In this document: positions 17,412 through 26,645 of the stretch, piece after piece
Layout: each line of letters opens with the position of its first letter
Numbering within the stretch: the first letter of the stretch is position 1
From: Chitinolyticbacter albus
GTDB taxonomy: Bacteria; Pseudomonadota; Gammaproteobacteria; Burkholderiales; Chitinibacteraceae
DNA length: 64,000 nt
Reading direction: 5' to 3'
Assembly: GCF_024437655.1 (NCBI RefSeq)
Contig: NZ_JANBVF010000017.1
Location: forward strand, 1 to 64,000
Made by a program: the position numbers and the translations under genes
Notes under the pieces: model-generated
The model's input: only the letters and a program-made list of their open reading frames with translations
Told to the model about the DNA's origin: nothing
The model's database searches: none

Positions 17412-18038
17412 ATGCCGACACTTCCCGTTCCCCAGTTCGACTGGTTCACCCACATCGGCACCGCCGCATTCGCGTTCTCCGGCTACCTGATCGGCGCGCG
17501 CAAGCGCTTCGACTTGCTGGGCGTGCTGATCCTGGCCTTGCTCACCGCCATCGGTGGCGGGGTGCTGCGCGACATGCTGGTCAATCGTATCCCGCAGATC
17601 TTCATCGATTCGGCGCCGCTCTACACCATCTTCGCTTCCCTGCTGGTGGCCTGGGTGCTCAAGCTGCATCAGCAGCACAAAGGCCTGTTGCACCGCGCGT
17701 TCATCGTGGCCGACTCCATAGGCCTTGTCGCCTTCAGCATTGCGGGCGCACAGATCGGCATGGCGCTTGAGCTCAATCTCTTCGGCGTGTGCTTCCTCGG
17801 CTTTGTCACCGCCGTGGGCGGTGGGCTGGTACGCGACATGATGGTGAATGACGTGCCCTTCATCCTGCACGAGGATTTCTACGGCACCATCGCGCTCTTG
17901 ATGGCGGGGCTGGTCTACGCGCTGACCCAGTACCAGATGTTCAACCCGCTGACCATGTGGCTGCTGTTCGTCTCCGGGCTCAGCCTGCGCCTGATTGCCC
18001 ACGTGAGCGACCTGAGGTTGCCGAAGTTGGAAGAATGA
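17412..18038 (+). CDS. TRIC/UPF0126 (YicG-like) membrane channel
   Basis: 208 residues from the ATG at 17412; a TTG six codons earlier is less likely. Two internal repeats carry the family signature AIGGGVLRDML and AVGGGLVRDMM within six to seven helices. Bacterial homologues form trimeric cation-selective channels. It overlaps the next gene by 4 bp (ATGA), so the two are co-translated. Confidence 0.88.
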   Translation: MPTLPVPQFDWFTHIGTAAFAFSGYLIGARKRFDLLGVLILALLTAIGGGVLRDMLVNRIPQIFIDSAPLYTIFASLLVAWVLKLHQQHKGLLHRAFIVADSIGLVAFSIAGAQIGMALELNLFGVCFLGFVTAVGGGLVRDMMVNDVPFILHEDFYGTIALLMAGLVYALTQYQMFNPLTMWLLFVSGLSLRLIAHVSDLRLPKLEE

Positions 18039-18658
18039 TGCCCGAGTTCGCCTCGGTCACGGACTGGTGCGACTGGCTGAGCAACCGCCTCGCCACCGCA
18101 CCGCGCGTCGATCGCGCCGACTGGCAGGGCCTGTCGGCCGCGACCCCCGCCGCCGTACTGATCGGCATCGTGCCACGCGACACGGGCGCCAAGGTGGTCT
18201 TTACCGAGCGCGCGGCGCATCTGGCGCAGCATGCCGGGCAGATCAGTTTTCCCGGTGGGCGGATGGAGGCGGACGATGCCGATGCCGCGGCCGCAGCGCT
18301 GCGCGAGGCCAACGAGGAAATCGGCCTGCCGCTGGAGGCCGCAACCGTCGTCGGCCAGTTGGGCGCCTATGTGACCATCAGCGGCTACCGGGTGACGCCG
18401 GTGGTGGCGGTGGTCAGCCCAGAGGCGCAATACACGATCGATCCGGGCGAGGTGGCGGCGGTGTTCGAGCTGCCCCTGTCCTGGCTGATGCAGCGCACGC
18501 ACTACGAGCGACGTACTGTCGAGCGGGCAGGGGTGCGGGGAGCGTCGTACTTCATCGAGTGCGAGGGCCGCACTGTGTGGGGGGCGACGGCAGGCATGCT
18601 GCTGATGCTGGCGGCGGCGCTGGGCATGACGGGCGAGCCACATGACCTGACCCGCTGA
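18035..18658 (+). CDS. CoA pyrophosphatase, Nudix hydrolase
   Basis: 207 residues. The CoA-pyrophosphatase (UPF0035) block VFTERAAHLAQHAGQISFPGG precedes a canonical Nudix box ending ALREANEEIGL, with the metal-binding glutamates in REANEEIG. It should cleave CoA to phosphopantetheine plus 3',5'-ADP. The start overlaps the stop of the channel gene; a second ATG at 18038 is possible. Confidence 0.9.
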   Translation: MMPEFASVTDWCDWLSNRLATAPRVDRADWQGLSAATPAAVLIGIVPRDTGAKVVFTERAAHLAQHAGQISFPGGRMEADDADAAAAALREANEEIGLPLEAATVVGQLGAYVTISGYRVTPVVAVVSPEAQYTIDPGEVAAVFELPLSWLMQRTHYERRTVERAGVRGASYFIECEGRTVWGATAGMLLMLAAALGMTGEPHDLTR

Positions 18659-18689
18659 TCGCTTCAACCCCGGCGAGCTTTAAATGAAA

Positions 18690-18713
18690 AACGGCGCCCC
18701 AAGGGGCGCCGTT
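18690..18713. terminator. Bidirectional intrinsic terminator
   Basis: Perfect stem ACGGCGCCCC/GGGGCGCCGT with a 2-nt loop. The minus-strand reading runs into TTTTTCAT, so it mainly terminates the binding-protein gene at 18736. It also separates that gene from the convergent Nudix gene. Confidence 0.85.
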
Positions 18714-18735
18714 CTGCAATCGGCCGCTTACTGCC

Positions 18736-19947
18736 TTACTGGGCTGCGCCGCCCACGACTTCCAGCACTTGCCACTTGCCACCCTTGACGGTGTAGATGG
18801 TGATTGCGCCGTTCTTGACGTCACCCTTCTCGTCGAAGTTGATCTTGCCAGTGACGCCTTGATAGTCGGTCTTCGCCAGTTCCGGCAGATACTTGGCCGG
18901 ATCGGTTGAGCCTGCCTTCTTCATCGCTTCGACCAGCACCTTCACCGCGTCATAGCAGTACGGGGCGTACAGTTGCACCTCGGTGCCGAACTTGGCCTTG
19001 AACTTGCTCAGGAATTCCTTGCCGCCAGGCATGTCTTCCTTGGCCTGACCCGGGCTCGACGAGATCTGGCCTTCCGAATCCGGACCTGCCAGCTTGATGA
19101 ATTCCGGCGTTTGCGTGCCGTCGCCACCCATCACCTTGGCGGCAATGCCCAGCTTCTTGGCCTGCTTCTTCAGCGGCGCGGCTTGCGCGTCCATGCCGCC
19201 GTAGAAGATCAGGTCGGGCTTGGCGCCCTTGATGCTGGTCAGGATGGCGTTGAAGTCGGTTTCCTGATTGGTGGTGAACTCGCGCTTGACGATTTCGGCG
19301 CCGACAGCCTTGGCAGCCTTCTCGAACTCGTCGGCCAGGCCCTGGCCGTAGGCGGTACGGTCGTCGACGATGGCGACCTTCTTGGCGCCGAGCTTTTGCA
19401 CGGCGTACTCGCCGAGCACCTTGCCCTGCTGTGCATCGTTGGCCATCACACGGAAGGCGGTCTTGAAGCCCTGCGCGGTGTAGGCGACGGCGGTGGCCGA
19501 CGGCGACACTTGCGGAATGCCGGCATCCGAATACAGCTTGGAGGCGGGGATGGTGGTACCCGAGTTCAGGTGACCGACCACGCCGACCACTTTCTGGTCG
19601 ACGAAGCGTTGTGCCACGGTGGTCGCAGTCTTGGGGTCAGCCTGATCGTCTTCGGAGACCAGCTCGAACTTGATCTTCTTGCCGCCGATGTCGGCGCCGC
19701 CGGCTGCGTTGATCTCGTCGATCGCCATCTGCACGCCGTACTCGTTGTCCTTGCCCAGGTGAGCGATGTTGCCGGTCAGCGGCGCGGCATGGCCGAGCTT
19801 GACGGTGTCGCCGCCGCCATTGCTGGATTCAGCCGCAGGCGTCGAGGCAGGGCTGGAGGCGGTCGACTGGTCCGCCGGCTGTTGTTTGCCGCATGCGGTC
19901 AGCGCCAGGACGGCGGCCGCGATCATGCTGTAACGCGCGATGCTCAT
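18736..19947 (-). CDS. Branched-chain amino-acid ABC transporter binding lipoprotein
   Basis: 403 residues from the ATG at 19947, which has an AAGGGGAACACA Shine-Dalgarno. Lipobox LTAC gives Cys19, followed by a Ser/Ala-rich linker. The mature part is a periplasmic-binding-protein type I fold (VKLGHAAPLTGNIAHLGKDNEYGVQMAIDEINAAG; SPSATAVAYTAQGFKTAFRV), the LivJ/LivK family. No permease or ATPase genes are adjacent. The ligand is probably Leu/Ile/Val or a related amino acid, inferred from family only. Confidence 0.9.
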   Translation of the reverse strand: MSIARYSMIAAAVLALTACGKQQPADQSTASSPASTPAAESSNGGGDTVKLGHAAPLTGNIAHLGKDNEYGVQMAIDEINAAGGADIGGKKIKFELVSEDDQADPKTATTVAQRFVDQKVVGVVGHLNSGTTIPASKLYSDAGIPQVSPSATAVAYTAQGFKTAFRVMANDAQQGKVLGEYAVQKLGAKKVAIVDDRTAYGQGLADEFEKAAKAVGAEIVKREFTTNQETDFNAILTSIKGAKPDLIFYGGMDAQAAPLKKQAKKLGIAAKVMGGDGTQTPEFIKLAGPDSEGQISSSPGQAKEDMPGGKEFLSKFKAKFGTEVQLYAPYCYDAVKVLVEAMKKAGSTDPAKYLPELAKTDYQGVTGKINFDEKGDVKNGAITIYTVKGGKWQVLEVVGGAAQ

Positions 19948-20279
19948 TGTGTTCCCCTTGTTGCTGTACACAGGTGTTAGTACCCACCATCGCCGTTTTG
20001 TGTGCGGCTGGCGAATAACGGGACGATGATGAGGAGCCGCAGGAAACGCTGTCAAATACAGCCTTTCCCGCATGACACCCAAATCCAACACTTGTTTGGG
20101 CGCCGGGAAATCCACGCTTGACGCGGGCCGGCGCACGCCGGCATGTCGCTCTGACATCATCACCCCATCGTGATGCCTGGCGTAAAGCGAGTATGAGCTT
20201 GAGCGCGTCGGATTCGTTGTCGTTTCTAACCCAACAGGCACCGCCGCAGTGCGGCGATGCCTGTTGCCCGTGCGGATCC
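19948..20279. other. Intergenic region, 332 bp
   Basis: No convincing ORF. It should hold the binding-protein promoter (minus strand) and contains a GC-rich palindrome (GCCGGCGCACGCCGGC, about 20,130) and the downstream hairpin of the chitin-binding gene. Nothing else recognised. Confidence 0.6.
20233..20266 (-). terminator. Hairpin downstream of chitin-binding gene
   Basis: AACAGGCA-x-CGCCGC / GCGGCG-x-TGCCTGTT stem with one internal mismatch and a 3-nt loop, 14 bp past the gene. No T run follows, so termination efficiency is uncertain. Confidence 0.55.
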
Positions 20280-21350
20280 CTACTGCGCCGGGGCCTGATA
20301 GATGGGCGAGCCCCAGTACTGCGAGCGTCCCATCTGCTGGTGTTCCAGCAGTGTGCTCGGGCGGCAGAAGTTTTGCGCATTGCACGACCAGACGGCGACG
20401 AACTTGGAGCTGCCGGCCGGGATGGTGACCGATGCGCGCTGGATGCGCCCATCACTATTGGTTTGCAGCACGGCACCGGGCGACTTGCTGCAACGACCGT
20501 CGGGAAAGCGTGTCGGGGGCGGTGGAGGGGGCACGGTGCCGGAACTGATCATGTCGGTGATGACCGCGTCGTGGACCGTCACCCCGTCGAGGTTGACCTT
20601 CCAGCGATTGGCGTAGCTTTCGGCGTTGCTGGTGGTGCTGACGCCGCATTCCGCGGTGGCGGTGTGCACGTAGGTGACCCCGGCGCTGGAAAGAAAATTG
20701 AGCGTGAGGCTGCCCGAGCTCGATTTGCTCACGCTGACTGAGAACAGCCCCGGCAGCAGCGCCGGATCAATTGGGCCGGCGGGCGCGTCGCCCTTGAGTG
20801 CCCAGGCTCCCCAGTCTGCCCCCGGCTGTTCGCCCTGGCTCCACCATTTGGCCGCGTACAGCTTGCCGGCCCAGATTACCTGTTCACCGGTGTTGTAGGC
20901 GCGGCTGCCAGTCCATTGCTGCAGGCCATTGCCGGCTTCCTGCTCCCAGGCACCCCAAGCAGCGCCTGGTGCCTCGTTCTGGTTCCACCAGCGTGCCTTG
21001 TAGTTGACGCCGGCGTAGGAAACCCGGTCACCGGCCACGTAGGCCGGTGCGGCCTGCCAGGAGGGAGCGAGTTGCACCGGGGTGACAGCATTGAGCCGGG
21101 CAACAACCTCGCTGTTCGACAGCCCGGCGGCAGTGCCGGTGTAGGCATGCCGGGCCGGCGTGGGACAGGCGCCACCCGATACTGGCGGCTGGTAGGGGAA
21201 GTTGGGATCGAGGTCCGGCTGCACCACGGGCAGCTTGCCGTCCAGCCCCGGCGGCAATGCAATGTAAAACGGCGGCGGGGGCGAGCAGGCCCAGCTGGCA
21301 CCGCCCACACCGAGCAGCCCGAACAGGGCTGCGATCTGTATCGCTTTCAT
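20280..21350 (-). CDS. Secreted protein with two CBM5/12 chitin-binding modules
   Basis: 356 residues from the ATG at 21350, chosen because AAGGAG lies 6 nt upstream. An N-terminal signal peptide (cleaved near ASWA-CS) leads to a Pro-rich segment. Two tandem ChtBD3/CBM5-12 modules lie at about 97-137 and 146-185, each with the Y-x-x-G-(D/E) start and the aromatic KARWWNQNE / KWWSQGE and WGAWE / WGAWA signatures. The C-terminal ~170 residues contain paired cysteines and a PPPPPP linker but no glycoside-hydrolase motif that I recognise. It probably adheres to chitin or cell-wall glycans outside the cell. Confidence 0.85.
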   Translation of the reverse strand: MKAIQIAALFGLLGVGGASWACSPPPPFYIALPPGLDGKLPVVQPDLDPNFPYQPPVSGGACPTPARHAYTGTAAGLSNSEVVARLNAVTPVQLAPSWQAAPAYVAGDRVSYAGVNYKARWWNQNEAPGAAWGAWEQEAGNGLQQWTGSRAYNTGEQVIWAGKLYAAKWWSQGEQPGADWGAWALKGDAPAGPIDPALLPGLFSVSVSKSSSGSLTLNFLSSAGVTYVHTATAECGVSTTSNAESYANRWKVNLDGVTVHDAVITDMISSGTVPPPPPPTRFPDGRCSKSPGAVLQTNSDGRIQRASVTIPAGSSKFVAVWSCNAQNFCRPSTLLEHQQMGRSQYWGSPIYQAPAQ

Positions 21351-21559
21351 CTCCATCTCCTTGTTATGCCGTTCCTATGAACGGGTACGCCAATGTCATG
21401 GCTGCTGCCAGCGTTGTGCACGCGGCATCGGGCGTCAAGGGCAGATGGGCGGGGGCGTGTGACAGCAATTGCTGAAATAACAGGCAGGCTGCGGTGTTGC
21501 CGAGCGCTCGCAGGCCAGGGGTTGCGTTGGTCGCCGATGAGCGGTTGGTGAGTGGGCGA

Positions 21560-22582
21560 TCAGACCGCGAGATCGACGTGCTGGATGGTGCCGCCCCCAC
21601 CGGATTCGGTGAGCCAGATGCCGGATGCGCGAATCTGGCCCAGGTTGTTGTTGTTGCTGTCCTTCAGATCGAAATCGGCACGGCCGTGGCCCAGGTAGAT
21701 CGCGCCGACGTTGAGATCCGACAGCCCCAGCAACCGGTCGTTGCCTGCGTCATCCTTGAGCCACACCTTGAGCTGGCCCCAGATCGCATCGCCTTCGTCG
21801 ATCCAGCCGTTGCCATCGTTGTCATAGAGCGCGAGCTCGGCAAAGCCGTTGCCGGACTGCGGGCCGAACAGCTCGCTGCCGTCATCGATGCTGCCGTTGC
21901 CATCCTTGTCCAGCGTCAGGAAGCCGCTGCCCGACTTCAGCAACGAGATGTTGTCCTGGAGGCCGTCGGCATCGAGATCGAAGGCAAAGGTCTGCTCGGC
22001 GAGCTGCGCCGCGCTGCCGTCGAAATTGATCACCAACGGGTCTTTTTGCGGGCGCGCCAGGCTGCCGCTGGCGATCGACAGCGAAGTCTCGCTGCGATAG
22101 TGGCGTTGCAGGCTGAGCTCGGCCTGGAAACTGATTTCGCGCCCATCCGCGGTCTTGACCACGCCGCCCGCGCTGAACGTGGCCGACTCGAATTCCTCCA
22201 GCACCTGGCGATAGTCGAGCGAGAAGCCGCCTTCGCTGCCTGCATCAACGGGGGCGGACGGCGCGCTGGCGCTCGTGAGTAGGCCGTCAAGATCGGCCAC
22301 CTTCACCGCCTTGCCGGTCATGGCCTCGACCAACCGGCGCAAGAGTTCGATGCGCCAGTCGCGCCCGCCCAGGTGCAGGCTGCCCAGATCCTCTGCGGCG
22401 CGGGCCTGGCCGGTATCGGACAGGCTCACGTCCGAGCGCGGCGGGCGTGGCGGCTCGCTGCGGATCTGCAGGCTGGTTTCGTTGCGGCTGTGGGCGGCGC
22501 GTTCCGCACCCACGGTGACGGAGGATTCGACGATGCGCATGGCGAGGCTCGAAACGGTGTCTTGATCATCAGCGATCGGCAT
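21560..22582 (-). CDS. Calcium-binding-loop (EF-hand-like) protein
   Basis: 340 residues with no signal peptide. The N-terminal half is charged and low in hydrophobics. The C-terminal half has several Asp-rich EF-hand/dockerin-like loops: DLDADGLQDN, DKDGNGSIDDGSELFG, DNDGNGWIDEGDAIW and DSNNNNLG. This belongs to a widespread proteobacterial hypothetical family with GSELFG motifs; the role is unknown. An alternative start at 22540 exists; no RBS decides. Confidence 0.75.
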   Translation of the reverse strand: MPIADDQDTVSSLAMRIVESSVTVGAERAAHSRNETSLQIRSEPPRPPRSDVSLSDTGQARAAEDLGSLHLGGRDWRIELLRRLVEAMTGKAVKVADLDGLLTSASAPSAPVDAGSEGGFSLDYRQVLEEFESATFSAGGVVKTADGREISFQAELSLQRHYRSETSLSIASGSLARPQKDPLVINFDGSAAQLAEQTFAFDLDADGLQDNISLLKSGSGFLTLDKDGNGSIDDGSELFGPQSGNGFAELALYDNDGNGWIDEGDAIWGQLKVWLKDDAGNDRLLGLSDLNVGAIYLGHGRADFDLKDSNNNNLGQIRASGIWLTESGGGGTIQHVDLAV

Positions 22583-22608
22583 ATTTGTATGTTTCTTGAG
22601 CTTGCGCG

Positions 22609-23283
22609 TCAGAGCAGGCCGCGCTCGGCGAACGACACGACTTCATGTCCTGCAACAAGAAAATGATCCAGCAACCTGATTTCCAACAGTTCGAGTGCGT
22701 GGCGCAGTTGCCGGGTGACGAGTTCGTCGGCCTGCGACGGCGTGGCGCTGCCCGATGGGTGGTTGTGGGCAATGATGACGGCGGCGGCATTGTGCACCAG
22801 CGCGCGGCGGGCCAGTTCACGCGGGTAGACACGGCTCTCGGCCAGCGTGCCGTGCGACAGCTCCTCGGCAGCCAGCACGCGATGACTATGGTCGAGAAAC
22901 AGCGCTGCGAACACTTCGATGTCGCGACCGCGCAGCCACAGCCGCAAATAATCCCTCACCGCCTCGGGCGAGGTCAGCGCGTCGGTCTGGCGCAGTGTTT
23001 CGCCCAGCGCGCGCCGTGCCATTTCCTGCACCGCCTGCAGCTGCGCGTACTTGGCGTCGCCCATGCCGGGAACGGCGGCGAAGGCGTTGCGGCTGGCGCC
23101 GAACAGCGCGTTGAGTGAGCCGAAGTGGCTGAGCAACTGGCGCGCGAGATCGACCGCGCTGATGCCGGGTAGCCCCACCCGCAGGAACAGCGCGAGCAAT
23201 TCCGCGTCCGATAGTGCTGCCGCGCCGTGGGCCAGCAGTTTTTCGCGCGGCCGCTCCGCGGCCGGCCAGTCGGTGATGGACAT
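22609..23283 (-). CDS. radC: RadC/JAB-domain protein
   Basis: 224 residues. An N-terminal helix-hairpin-helix region ([13 protein letters not shown]) precedes the MPN/JAB+ metalloprotease-like domain with [14 protein letters not shown] near 172-185, which supplies the Zn-binding His-x-His...Ser...Asp. Historically called a DNA-repair protein; its biochemical role is unsettled. Transcribed divergently from coaBC with 49 bp between the starts. Confidence 0.95.
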   Translation of the reverse strand: MSITDWPAAERPREKLLAHGAAALSDAELLALFLRVGLPGISAVDLARQLLSHFGSLNALFGASRNAFAAVPGMGDAKYAQLQAVQEMARRALGETLRQTDALTSPEAVRDYLRLWLRGRDIEVFAALFLDHSHRVLAAEELSHGTLAESRVYPRELARRALVHNAAAVIIAHNHPSGSATPSQADELVTRQLRHALELLEIRLLDHFLVAGHEVVSFAERGLL

Positions 23284-23332
23284 GGTTTACACTTCGCGCA
23301 TTCGATGAATCCGATATAAGCAAGGGCCTGCG

Positions 23333-24526
23333 ATGAAGCAAAGACGCATCGTGCTCGGCGTCACCGGTGGCGTGGCGGCGTACAAGGCGGCGGAACTGAC
23401 GCGGCTGCTGGTGAAGGCCGGCTGGGATGTCCACGTGGTATTGTCCGAGGCGGGAGCCCGCTTCGTCAGCGCGGTCACCTTCCAGGCGCTCTCGGGTAAC
23501 CCGGTCTACACCGACCAGTGGGATGCCCGCCCCGACAACAACATGGCGCATATCAACCTCACGCGCGGCGCGGCCGCGGTGCTGGTGGCGCCGGCGACGG
23601 CCGACCTGATCGCCAAGATGGTGCACGGTGTCTGCGACGACCTGCTGACCACGCTGATCGCCGCGCGTACCTGCCCGCTCTTGGTGGCACCGGCGATGAA
23701 CCGGCAGATGTGGGACAACGCGCCCAACCAGCGCAATGTGGCGCAGCTCAAGGCCGATGGCGTGGCTGTGCTCGGTCCCGGATCGGGCGAGCAGGCCTGC
23801 GGCGAGGTCGGTGATGGCCGCATGCTCGAACCCGAGGACATCCTGATCCGGCTGGAGGCCAGCCTGATGGCCAAGCCCTTGCTGGGCAAGAAGGTGGTAC
23901 TCACCGCAGGCCCGACCTTCGAGCGCATCGATGCGGTGCGCGGCATCACCAACTCGAGCTCGGGCAAGATGGGTTTCGCGGTGGCGCGCGCCGCATGGGA
24001 AGCGGGCGCCGAGGTGGTGTTGGTCGCCGGTGAGACGGCGCTGCCCACGCCGCCCGAATGTCGCCGCATTGACGTGCAATCGGCGCAGCAGATGCTGGCA
24101 GCGGTCGAGGTGGAAGTGCCGCAGGCCGATATCTTCATCAGCGTCGCCGCCGTGGCCGATTACTACGTGCTCAACCAGAGCGAGCACAAGATCAAGAAGG
24201 ACGCGCACATCCTGACGCTGGAGCTCGCGCCCAATCCGGACATCCTCGCCAGCGTGGCGTGTTCGCCCAACCCGCCGTTCTGCGTCGGCTTTGCCGCCGA
24301 ATCGGAGAACCTGCTCGAATACGCCGACGCCAAGCGCCGCCGCAAGCAGTTGCCGCTGCTTGCTGCCAACCTGGTGCAGCAGGCGATGGGTGCCGACGAC
24401 AACGAAGTCATCCTGCTGGATGACGCCGGCACCCACCGCTTGCCGCGCGGCCCCAAGCTTGATGTGGCGCGCCAGCTGATCGCCCATATGGCCACCCTCT
24501 ACACCCAGACCCGGAAGACTCGATGA
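23333..24526 (+). CDS. coaBC: Bifunctional phosphopantothenoylcysteine decarboxylase/synthetase
   Basis: 397 residues. The N-terminal flavodoxin-like CoaC part carries [14 protein letters not shown] and the PAMNRQMW substrate-clamp motif. The C-terminal CoaB part carries [25 protein letters not shown]. It converts 4'-phosphopantothenate plus Cys to 4'-phosphopantetheine in CoA synthesis. It overlaps dut by 4 bp, the widely conserved coaBC-dut arrangement. Confidence 0.97.
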   Translation: MKQRRIVLGVTGGVAAYKAAELTRLLVKAGWDVHVVLSEAGARFVSAVTFQALSGNPVYTDQWDARPDNNMAHINLTRGAAAVLVAPATADLIAKMVHGVCDDLLTTLIAARTCPLLVAPAMNRQMWDNAPNQRNVAQLKADGVAVLGPGSGEQACGEVGDGRMLEPEDILIRLEASLMAKPLLGKKVVLTAGPTFERIDAVRGITNSSSGKMGFAVARAAWEAGAEVVLVAGETALPTPPECRRIDVQSAQQMLAAVEVEVPQADIFISVAAVADYYVLNQSEHKIKKDAHILTLELAPNPDILASVACSPNPPFCVGFAAESENLLEYADAKRRRKQLPLLAANLVQQAMGADDNEVILLDDAGTHRLPRGPKLDVARQLIAHMATLYTQTRKTR

Positions 24527-24978
24527 CCACGCCCACCCTCGATATCAAGATCCTCGACGCGCGCCTGCACGACAATCTGCCGGCCTACGCCACGACCGGC
24601 GCCGCCGGGCTCGACCTGCGTGCTTGCCTCGATGCGCCGGTCGAACTGGCGCCGGGTGCGACCACGCTGGTGCCGACCGGCATGGCGATCCACCTGGCCG
24701 ATCCGGGCCTGGCCGCGATGATCCTGCCGCGCTCGGGTCTGGGCCACAAGCACGGCATCGTGCTGGGCAACCTGGTCGGCCTGATCGATTCGGACTACCA
24801 GGGCCAGGTGTTCGTCTCGGTCTGGAACCGGGGCCACACCAGCTTCACCATCCAGCCGCTGGAGCGCATTGCACAGCTGGTGATCGTGCCGGTGGTGCAG
24901 GTGGCGTTCAACGTGGTCGATGATTTTGACCAGAGCGAGCGCGGCGACGGTGGCTTTGGCAGTACCGGCAAGCACTGA
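24523..24978 (+). CDS. dut: dUTP diphosphatase
   Basis: 151 residues, the usual trimeric dUTPase. All five motifs are visible: [41 protein letters not shown] and [12 protein letters not shown]. It hydrolyses dUTP to dUMP and PPi. Translationally coupled to coaBC. Confidence 0.98.
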   Translation: MTTPTLDIKILDARLHDNLPAYATTGAAGLDLRACLDAPVELAPGATTLVPTGMAIHLADPGLAAMILPRSGLGHKHGIVLGNLVGLIDSDYQGQVFVSVWNRGHTSFTIQPLERIAQLVIVPVVQVAFNVVDDFDQSERGDGGFGSTGKH

Positions 24979-25551
24979 GCTCTCGGCACGCACCGGGGCG
25001 CTGCTGTGCGCCGACGCCACGCGTTGGCGTTGCCTGGAGGTCGTGCGCGCGCAGGCCTTGCCGGACGGCTGGATCGTGGCGGGCTCCTGCGCAACTTGAT
25101 CTGGGATCATTGCTTTGGTACCCGCACCGGCTTGAACGATGTGGACGTGGTTCATTTCGACGCGCTCGATCTTGGCCGGGCGCGCGAGCGGCAGATCGAA
25201 GCGCTGTTGGCCGCAACGGTGCCGCAGCTGTGTTGGCAGGTGCGCAACCAGGCGCATGCACCTGCGGCATGGCCATGCGCCTTCCTGCGACTGCCTCGAC
25301 GCCGTTTCCCGTTATCCGGAATGTGAAACCCGGTTGGCGTGCGACTGGGCTTGAACGGGGCGCTCGAATGGTTGTTGCCGTTCGGTTTGGCCTGCAGTTG
25401 GGCCGGGACCATCACCGCCAAGCCGGCCGTTCCGTTGTCAGTATTCCAACAACGCCTGCGGGAGAAACAATGGCTGTCGATCTGGCCTGAACTGCGCGTT
25501 GTCGCTGATGGATTCCGTCCGCACACAAGAGGCGAGCCGACCACTGCGTAA
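24950..25551 (+). pseudogene. Nucleotidyltransferase-family protein, multiply frameshifted
   Basis: Three consecutive frames together spell one protein of the COG3575/DUF925-like nucleotidyltransferase family. The pieces are CLEVVRAQALPDGWIVAG; then LLRNLIWDH...LNDVDVVHFDALDL...WQVRNQA; then MHLRHGHAPSCDCLDAVSRYPE; and then VRLGLNGALEWLLPFGL...FQQRLREKQWLSIWPELRVV. A one-base loss near 25,083 (GF-LRN context) and a two-base loss near 25,250 break it, with a further frame change around 25,340. A start inside the dut 3' end (GTG 24950) is a guess. The gene is dead unless the sequence is in error. Confidence 0.75.
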
Positions 25552-25691
25552 CATGGTGTGACGGCGGCGTTACATGGCGCGCCATCCTGCTTACCCCTCG
25601 AAACCGAATGCATGTTGTCGGCATGAGGAAAGCTGTTGGAAAGTACCGAGGCGAAGCAATGGTGCTTCGTGTGCTCAACGGATCGCCTCCC

Positions 25692-26645
25692 ATGCCGCCT
25701 CGTCGCCTCCTTCCCGCTTTGCTTGCTTTGTCCATTGCCCTTGCCGCCTGCGGAAAGAGGGAGGAGGCGGGGGATTACGCCGCCGCGGAATCCGCTGCGC
25801 CGGCCGAGGCGGAGAAAACTGCGGCGCCACCGGCACCGGCCGATGCGCTGACTTCGCGCGTGCTGGGCGGCCTGCCGGCGGATCGCCGCTTTGTCGTCAC
25901 CGCCCGTGTCGACGCCCGGGTGCGGGATACCTACCGCGCCAGCACTGCCATCGAGGATCTGGCAGCCGCGCACGGCGGTTTCGTGATCCGCAACGACATC
26001 AAGGCCGAAGTCAGCGACACCCGCGAGTTCGCCCAGCTCGACGGCACGCGGCTGGAGCTGATGCAATACGTGACCCGGGCCCAGCTGGTGCTACGGGTGC
26101 CGACCGCGCGCACCCAGGATTTTCTGCGCGCCTTGGCCGCGCAGATCGATTTCCTGGAGGCGCGCAGCTACGGGGCCGAGGACGTGCAGCTTGAATGGAT
26201 GCGTCAGCAGCTGACGGCGCGCCGCACCCAGGAGGCGCAGCAGCAACTGGGCGAGGTGGCTTCCGCGCCGGGCAAAACCCGCCAGCGGGTCGAGGCGATC
26301 GACCAGCAACTGCAGACCAAGGCTGCGCGTGACGAGGCCGTGCTGGCGCAGGCGCTGCTCGATGACAAGGTGGCTTACAGCACGGTGGCGCTCTCGCTCT
26401 ACCAGGCCCCGCAATTGCGCAAGACCGTGCTGACCGATTTCGATTCCGCGCTGGCCGATCATCGTCCGGCCTTTGGCGCGAGCCTCAAGCAATCGCTGCG
26501 GCAGGGCTGGCGTGGGCTGCTGCTGGTGGTCGTGGGGTTGGCCGTGCTGTGGCCGCTGTGGCTGATCGTGGCGGCGGTGGTGGGCCTGCTGCTGTGGCGC
26601 GCACGTCGCCGCCGCGCCACGGTGCCGGCGCAGGAACGAGGCTAG
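25692..26645 (+). CDS. DUF4349 lipoprotein
   Basis: 317 residues from the ATG at 25692. Its signal sequence has a lipobox LAAC (Cys20). An earlier start at 25608 would bury this signal. The DUF4349 domain (RASTAIEDLAAAHGGFVIRNDI..., FLEARSYGAEDV) is followed by a coiled-coil stretch and a C-terminal transmembrane helix (about residues 275-305) with an Arg-rich tail. It may span the periplasm from lipid anchor to inner membrane. Function unknown. Convergent with the CHAD gene (4-bp overlap of ends). Confidence 0.82.
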   Translation: MPPRRLLPALLALSIALAACGKREEAGDYAAAESAAPAEAEKTAAPPAPADALTSRVLGGLPADRRFVVTARVDARVRDTYRASTAIEDLAAAHGGFVIRNDIKAEVSDTREFAQLDGTRLELMQYVTRAQLVLRVPTARTQDFLRALAAQIDFLEARSYGAEDVQLEWMRQQLTARRTQEAQQQLGEVASAPGKTRQRVEAIDQQLQTKAARDEAVLAQALLDDKVAYSTVALSLYQAPQLRKTVLTDFDSALADHRPAFGASLKQSLRQGWRGLLLVVVGLAVLWPLWLIVAAVVGLLLWRARRRRATVPAQERG

